A program made the position numbers and the translations under genes. 33,867 nucleotides of DNA from Rickettsiales bacterium (GTDB lineage: Bacteria; Pseudomonadota; Alphaproteobacteria; Rickettsiales; SXRF01), in NCBI GenBank assembly GCA_005792635.1, contig SXRF01000100.1, forward strand, positions 1-33,867, given 5' to 3'. Of the stretch, positions 30,053 to 33,867 are shown piece by piece. The notes below the pieces were generated by a model, which saw only the letters and a list, made by a program, of their open reading frames with translations, was not told where the DNA came from and did no database searches. Position 1 is the first letter of the stretch. Every line of letters starts with the position of its first letter.

Positions 30053-30829
30053 ATGGATAATAAATCATTACTTAAATGGTATTTAGAAGCTGGGGTGGAC
30101 GAGGCGGTGGCGGATGAGCCATGCAACCAGTTGTCGGTTGTCAGTTATCAGTTGTCAGAAACAGCTATTCCCGAAGCCAGAACCCCGAAGCCCGAAGGCA
30201 AACTCCACCATTCACCGAGTGCGGCGATGGCAAAAGCTAGGGAAATGGCGGATGCAGCGCAGAATTTGGCGGATTTAGAGCTGGCTGTGCGCCAGTTTGA
30301 TGGTTGTGCGCTTAAGAAAACCGCGACCAAGACAGTGTTCGCCGATGGCAACCCGAATGCAAAAATTATGGTTATTGGTGAAGCCCCCGGAGCGCAAGAA
30401 GATGTGCAGGGTATCCCGTTTTGTGGGCAAAGTGGGCAGTTGTTGGATAAAATGCTCGCCGCAATTGGGCTTTCTCGAGCTGAAACAGTTTATATCAGCA
30501 ACACGATATTCTGGCGACCACCGGGAAATCGGCAGCCAAGCCCAGAGGAAACCGCGATTTGCCTGCCTTTCGTGGAAAAACATATTGCGCTAATCTCGCC
30601 AGACCTGCTTATTCTTTTTGGCGGCACGGCAACTAACACGCTGCTTAATAACGACCTTTCCATGTCGCGCCTGCGCGGAAAATTTTATGAATATTCCAAT
30701 ACTTACATAGAAAAACCAATAAAAACCGCGGTTTCCTATCACCCGTCTTATCTCCTGCGCCAACCACTCGCCAAAAAACAAGCGTGGCAGGATTTGCTGA
30801 TGGTTAAAGATTTTTTAAGCAAAAACTAA
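30053..30829 (+). CDS. Uracil-DNA glycosylase, family 4-like
   Basis: Removes uracil from DNA in base-excision repair. The 258-residue product has VIGEAPGAQEDVQGIPFCGQSG (catalytic and uracil-binding region), YISNTIFWRPPGNRQPSPEE, and the C-terminal SYHPSYLLR. Family 4 enzymes use four Cys for an Fe-S cluster. Here only one Cys is in the first pair region (FDGCALKKTA) and the CRPPGNR position is Trp, so the classical cluster is probably absent; related alphaproteobacterial enzymes share this. Residues about 27-36 (NQLSVVSYQLS) are encoded by four 7-bp repeats, followed by a Pro-rich linker, an in-frame expansion ahead of the catalytic domain. Confidence 0.93.
   Translation: MDNKSLLKWYLEAGVDEAVADEPCNQLSVVSYQLSETAIPEARTPKPEGKLHHSPSAAMAKAREMADAAQNLADLELAVRQFDGCALKKTATKTVFADGNPNAKIMVIGEAPGAQEDVQGIPFCGQSGQLLDKMLAAIGLSRAETVYISNTIFWRPPGNRQPSPEETAICLPFVEKHIALISPDLLILFGGTATNTLLNNDLSMSRLRGKFYEYSNTYIEKPIKTAVSYHPSYLLRQPLAKKQAWQDLLMVKDFLSKN
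30131..30158 (+). repeat. Heptanucleotide tandem array (4 units) inside the UDG gene
   Basis: TTGTCGG, TTGTCAG, TTATCAG, TTGTCAG preceded by CCAG. Same 7-bp unit and same CCAG flank as the array in kdsB, but in the opposite orientation. Confidence 0.9.
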
Positions 30830-30832
30830 TTT

Positions 30833-30866
30833 CTGTCATCAAATTGTAACAATTCTGTGCTATATT
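30833..30866 (+). promoter_or_regulatory. Candidate Pho-type promoter before 30910
   Basis: CTGTCAT CAAA TTGTAAC (30833-30850): a perfect PhoB half-site and a degenerate second one 11 bp later. TATATT (30861-30866) is exactly 10 bp beyond, which is the normal spacing in PhoB-activated promoters. The second half-site matches only 4 of 7. Confidence 0.4.
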
Positions 30867-30909
30867 AAGGCATAGATTTATTAAGTTATGGACGACATGT
30901 GGAGATTAT

Positions 30910-31383
30910 ATGCAGATAAACGAAGATAAAATTAAAGAAATTCAGAAGTTTTTTAATCACAAAATACAAACTAACGAACATTTGTATGCTGGTGAGCCGC
31001 TGCTGGTGGTGGACGGCAAATTGGGTGAAAAAACAAAGCGCATGGTTAAGCTTTTTCAATATGATAATCTGTTGGATATAAACGGCAATATAAACCAAGA
31101 AACCCTTGATGCTCTTGATAGGAAGATGCAGAAAAAACCGATTATAGACATGGAAATTCTTGATGATGGCAGAACGCGAACCGTTATTCATTTTGCGCGT
31201 AATGATGGTAGAAGTGAACATACTATTCCAGAAAAAGAGCGTGTGAAAAACGCACAGAATGCCGTTGATAGCACTCCAAACATCCATACAATTATTGCAA
31301 AAGCATTTGAAGATGGAAGTCCAGTTAAAGAGCAAAATAGAACTGCTGGATTTACAATTAATGTCCCATACGGTGGCAGATAA
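30910..31383 (+). CDS. Peptidoglycan-binding-domain-like protein, otherwise unknown
   Basis: The 157-residue product contains a stretch with PG_binding_1 character (LVVDGKLGEKTKRMVKLFQYDNLLDINGNINQETLDAL, about residues 30-68): the DG-x-G-x-x-T...FQ...L pattern of the three-helix fold. The second half (PIIDMEILDDGRTRTVIHF to FTINVPYGGR) is not recognised. Strikingly, there is no signal peptide or membrane segment, so it may not meet peptidoglycan unless exported by another route. ATG 30910 follows TGTGGAGATTAT. It ends 3 bp before the convergent purU gene. Possible Pho-type control upstream. Confidence 0.7.
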   Translation: MQINEDKIKEIQKFFNHKIQTNEHLYAGEPLLVVDGKLGEKTKRMVKLFQYDNLLDINGNINQETLDALDRKMQKKPIIDMEILDDGRTRTVIHFARNDGRSEHTIPEKERVKNAQNAVDSTPNIHTIIAKAFEDGSPVKEQNRTAGFTINVPYGGR

Positions 31384-31386
31384 AAC

Positions 31387-32247
31387 CTACTTAAACACCA
31401 CCGTTTTTTTGCCGTTAAGAAGCACCCGCCGTTCAGTGTGATATTTGAGGGCGCGGGCGAGGGCGACGCACTCGGTGTCGCGCCCGATGGCGGCGAGATC
31501 CTCTGGCTGGTTGGTGTGGTCAACTCGCGCAACTTCTTGCTCAATAATTGGCCCTTCGTCGAGGTCTGTCGTCACATAATGGGCAGTTGCACCAATTAGT
31601 TTTACACCGCGGTCAAAGGCTTGCTGATATGGCTTCGCCCCCTTAAAGCTGGGCAGGAAGGAATGGTGAATATTTATCGCTTTTCCCTCGAGTTTTTTGC
31701 ATAATTCAGGCGATAAAATTTGCATATATCGCGCCAGAACCACCACATCAATCTTTTGCCTGCTCACTATTTCCAGCAATTTTTCTTCTTGCTGAGCTTT
31801 GTTTTGCGGCGTTACAGGCAGATAATAAAACGGAATATCATGCCATTTCGCCACTCGTTCTAGGTCGGTGTGATTAGAAATAATTGCGGGGATTTCAATA
31901 GCAAGCTGCCCCGTGGCGTGGCGATGGAGCAGGTCATTCAAGCAATGTCCAAATTTCGAAACCATGATTAATACGCGGCTTTTGCAAGACTTATCAGCGA
32001 TTTCCCATTGCATGGAGAATGGTTTTGCCACTTTTTCCGCAAATAATGATTTCATCGTTTCTATGGAAAATTTATCATTATCAACACTGAATTCAATGCG
32101 CAGGAAAAACCGCCCAGTGGACGCATCGCCAAACTGCGCGGACTCAATAATAAAGCCAAAATTTTCGGCAAGAAAGCCGCTAACCGCCGCCACAATACCG
32201 CGAATGTCAACGCAAGAGATAGTCAAAATATAGCGGTTTTTGGTCAT
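31387..32247 (-). CDS. purU: Formyltetrahydrofolate deformylase
   Basis: Hydrolyses 10-formyl-THF to formate and THF, balancing one-carbon units. The 286-residue product has an N-terminal ACT domain (YILTISCVDIRGIVAAVSGFL) and a formyltransferase-like catalytic domain with INIHHSFLPSFKGAKPY and GATAHYVTTDLDEGPII, containing the catalytic Asn-His-Asp set. The track's start is a GTG at 32262; I prefer ATG 32247, which overlaps the yoeB stop as TAATG and gives the usual N-terminus MTKNRYIL. It is thus coupled to the toxin-antitoxin module and probably transcribed from its promoter and possibly from guaB. Confidence 0.95.
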   Translation of the reverse strand: MTKNRYILTISCVDIRGIVAAVSGFLAENFGFIIESAQFGDASTGRFFLRIEFSVDNDKFSIETMKSLFAEKVAKPFSMQWEIADKSCKSRVLIMVSKFGHCLNDLLHRHATGQLAIEIPAIISNHTDLERVAKWHDIPFYYLPVTPQNKAQQEEKLLEIVSRQKIDVVVLARYMQILSPELCKKLEGKAINIHHSFLPSFKGAKPYQQAFDRGVKLIGATAHYVTTDLDEGPIIEQEVARVDHTNQPEDLAAIGRDTECVALARALKYHTERRVLLNGKKTVVFK

Positions 32248-32510
32248 TAGTAATGTGTCCACATTCGTAGTATTTTTACAATTTTTTCCTCTTCCAAGAC
32301 TTCATAAACCAGCCTATGCTGTGCATTAATGCGACGGGAATATGCTCCTGCCATATTGCCAGAAAGTTTTTCATAAGCAGGATAAGTTGCAAAAGGATTT
32401 TCTAATATTAAATCAACCAACATTTCTGCTTTTTCTTTCAAACCAGCGGAATAAAGATTTTTAGAATCTTTTTGCGCTTGCTTGCTAACTTTTAGAGAAT
32501 ATTTTACCAT
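32247..32510 (-). CDS. yoeB: Txe/YoeB-family mRNA interferase toxin
   Basis: Ribosome-dependent mRNA endonuclease toxin with a RelE fold. The 87-residue product has family features: KYSLKVSKQAQKDSKNLYSAGLK, the central NPFATYPAYEKLSGNMAGAYSRRINAQHRLVYEV, and the C-terminal VKILRMWTHY, with the catalytic Glu/Arg/His/Tyr set plausible (E in YEKL, R in SRRI, H and Y at the end). It overlaps yefM by 7 bp, and its stop overlaps the purU start. Complete and likely functional. Confidence 0.92.
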   Translation of the reverse strand: MVKYSLKVSKQAQKDSKNLYSAGLKEKAEMLVDLILENPFATYPAYEKLSGNMAGAYSRRINAQHRLVYEVLEEEKIVKILRMWTHY

Positions 32511-32749
32511 TCTATTTTGTCGTCACATTCTTCAATTGGCGTGTTCATACCATCTATAATAGACTCAACCATATTGGGTATTGAAGATAGATAAATAGTT
32601 TCCTGAATAGAACGCCAATCTTCCTCAGAAACCATAACCGCGTTATTGCGCTTGCCAGTTATAAAAACAGGGTGATGAGTTTCGCTAACCTGATCCATCA
32701 GGCGGAATATATTGGCTCTGGCTTCACTCGCGGTTATGATAGTTTGCAT
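32504..32749 (-). CDS. yefM: Phd/YefM-family antitoxin
   Basis: Antitoxin and operon repressor. The 81-residue product begins MQTIITASEARANIFRLMDQVSETHHPVFITGKRNNAVMVSEEDW, the complete Phd/YefM DNA-binding fold; the C-terminal PNMVESIIDGMNTPIEECDD is the toxin-binding tail. I use ATG 32749, which follows GGGAGAAAAAT, in place of the track's longer start. The gene is 52 bp after the guaB stop, and the interval holds a promoter and GTAC repeats. Confidence 0.92.
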   Translation of the reverse strand: MQTIITASEARANIFRLMDQVSETHHPVFITGKRNNAVMVSEEDWRSIQETIYLSSIPNMVESIIDGMNTPIEECDDKIEW

Positions 32750-32769
32750 ATTTTTCTCCCTATCCACTA

Positions 32770-32798
32770 ACGGTACACAAAAGCGTACGCATTGTCAA
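32770..32798 (-). promoter_or_regulatory. yefM-yoeB promoter with candidate YefM operator
   Basis: On the minus strand: perfect -35 TTGACA (32798-32793), 17-bp spacer, weak -10 TACCGT (32775-32770). Two GTAC cores 12 bp apart (GCGTACGC and TGTACC) lie within the spacer and -10; YefM-type repressors recognise TGTACA-like palindromes. The -35 begins right after the guaB stop. Confidence 0.6.
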
Positions 32799-32801
32799 TC
32801 C

Positions 32802-33867
<1,066 letters not shown>

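Overview
The window is bacterial chromosome of moderate, uneven G+C. It most resembles a Gram-negative, flagellated alphaproteobacterium. Clues are FliM followed by a DUF6468 protein and a MotE-like protein, an ETF-ubiquinone oxidoreductase, KDO and Lol pathway genes, a uracil-DNA glycosylase of the 'FDGC...FWRPPGNR' type, and palindromic repeats like those common in Rickettsiales and Rhodospirillales relatives. I cannot fix the genus. Both window ends cut genes: dgt on the left and guaB on the right.

Layout. 1-3132 (+): tight operon dgt-ispG-hscB-ogt. 3258-5524 (-): leuA, with a BrnT/BrnA toxin-antitoxin module behind a second, 30-codon copy of the leuA 5' end. 5841-8500 (+): patatin-like lipase, rsmA, kdsB, then tRNA-Glu. 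8799-11387: PIF1-type helicase with a WYL-like tail, convergent with tsaD. 11605-20899: a run of small envelope or stress proteins (CsbD, SYLF, DUF3309, DUF883-like, DUF1328, glycine zipper, lipoproteins, LpxR-like deacylase) mixed with signalling genes (lone HisKA domain, hybrid histidine kinase, KdpE-like regulator). 21075-25486 (-): fliM, DUF6468, motE-like, phosphomannomutase and tRNA-Pro. 25602-27620 (+): lolC and lolD. 27922-31383: two poorly known genes, each behind a possible Pho box, around ETF-QO and a uracil-DNA glycosylase. 31387-33867 (-): guaB, yefM-yoeB, purU.

The most interesting signal is in the stress island. Five intergenic sites, each 75-107 bp before a small envelope or stress gene, share a tandem half-site (TTAC, about 6 bp, CTTAC[G/A]C). 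Four of the five have an 11-bp period, as expected for an OmpR/PhoB-family regulator, and the island encodes a KdpE-like member of that family without kdpFABC. I propose an undescribed envelope-stress regulon controlled by this regulator, possibly fed by the lone HisKA protein or the hybrid kinase.

Other notable points: the duplicated leuA 5' end, whose two copies differ only synonymously (plus one codon indel); 7-bp tandem repeats, four units each, in frame inside kdsB and the uracil-DNA glycosylase gene and again at the lolC/lolD junction; a palindromic element at the fliM 3' end flanked by a 16-bp direct repeat; and two toxin-antitoxin modules both placed directly upstream of biosynthetic genes.
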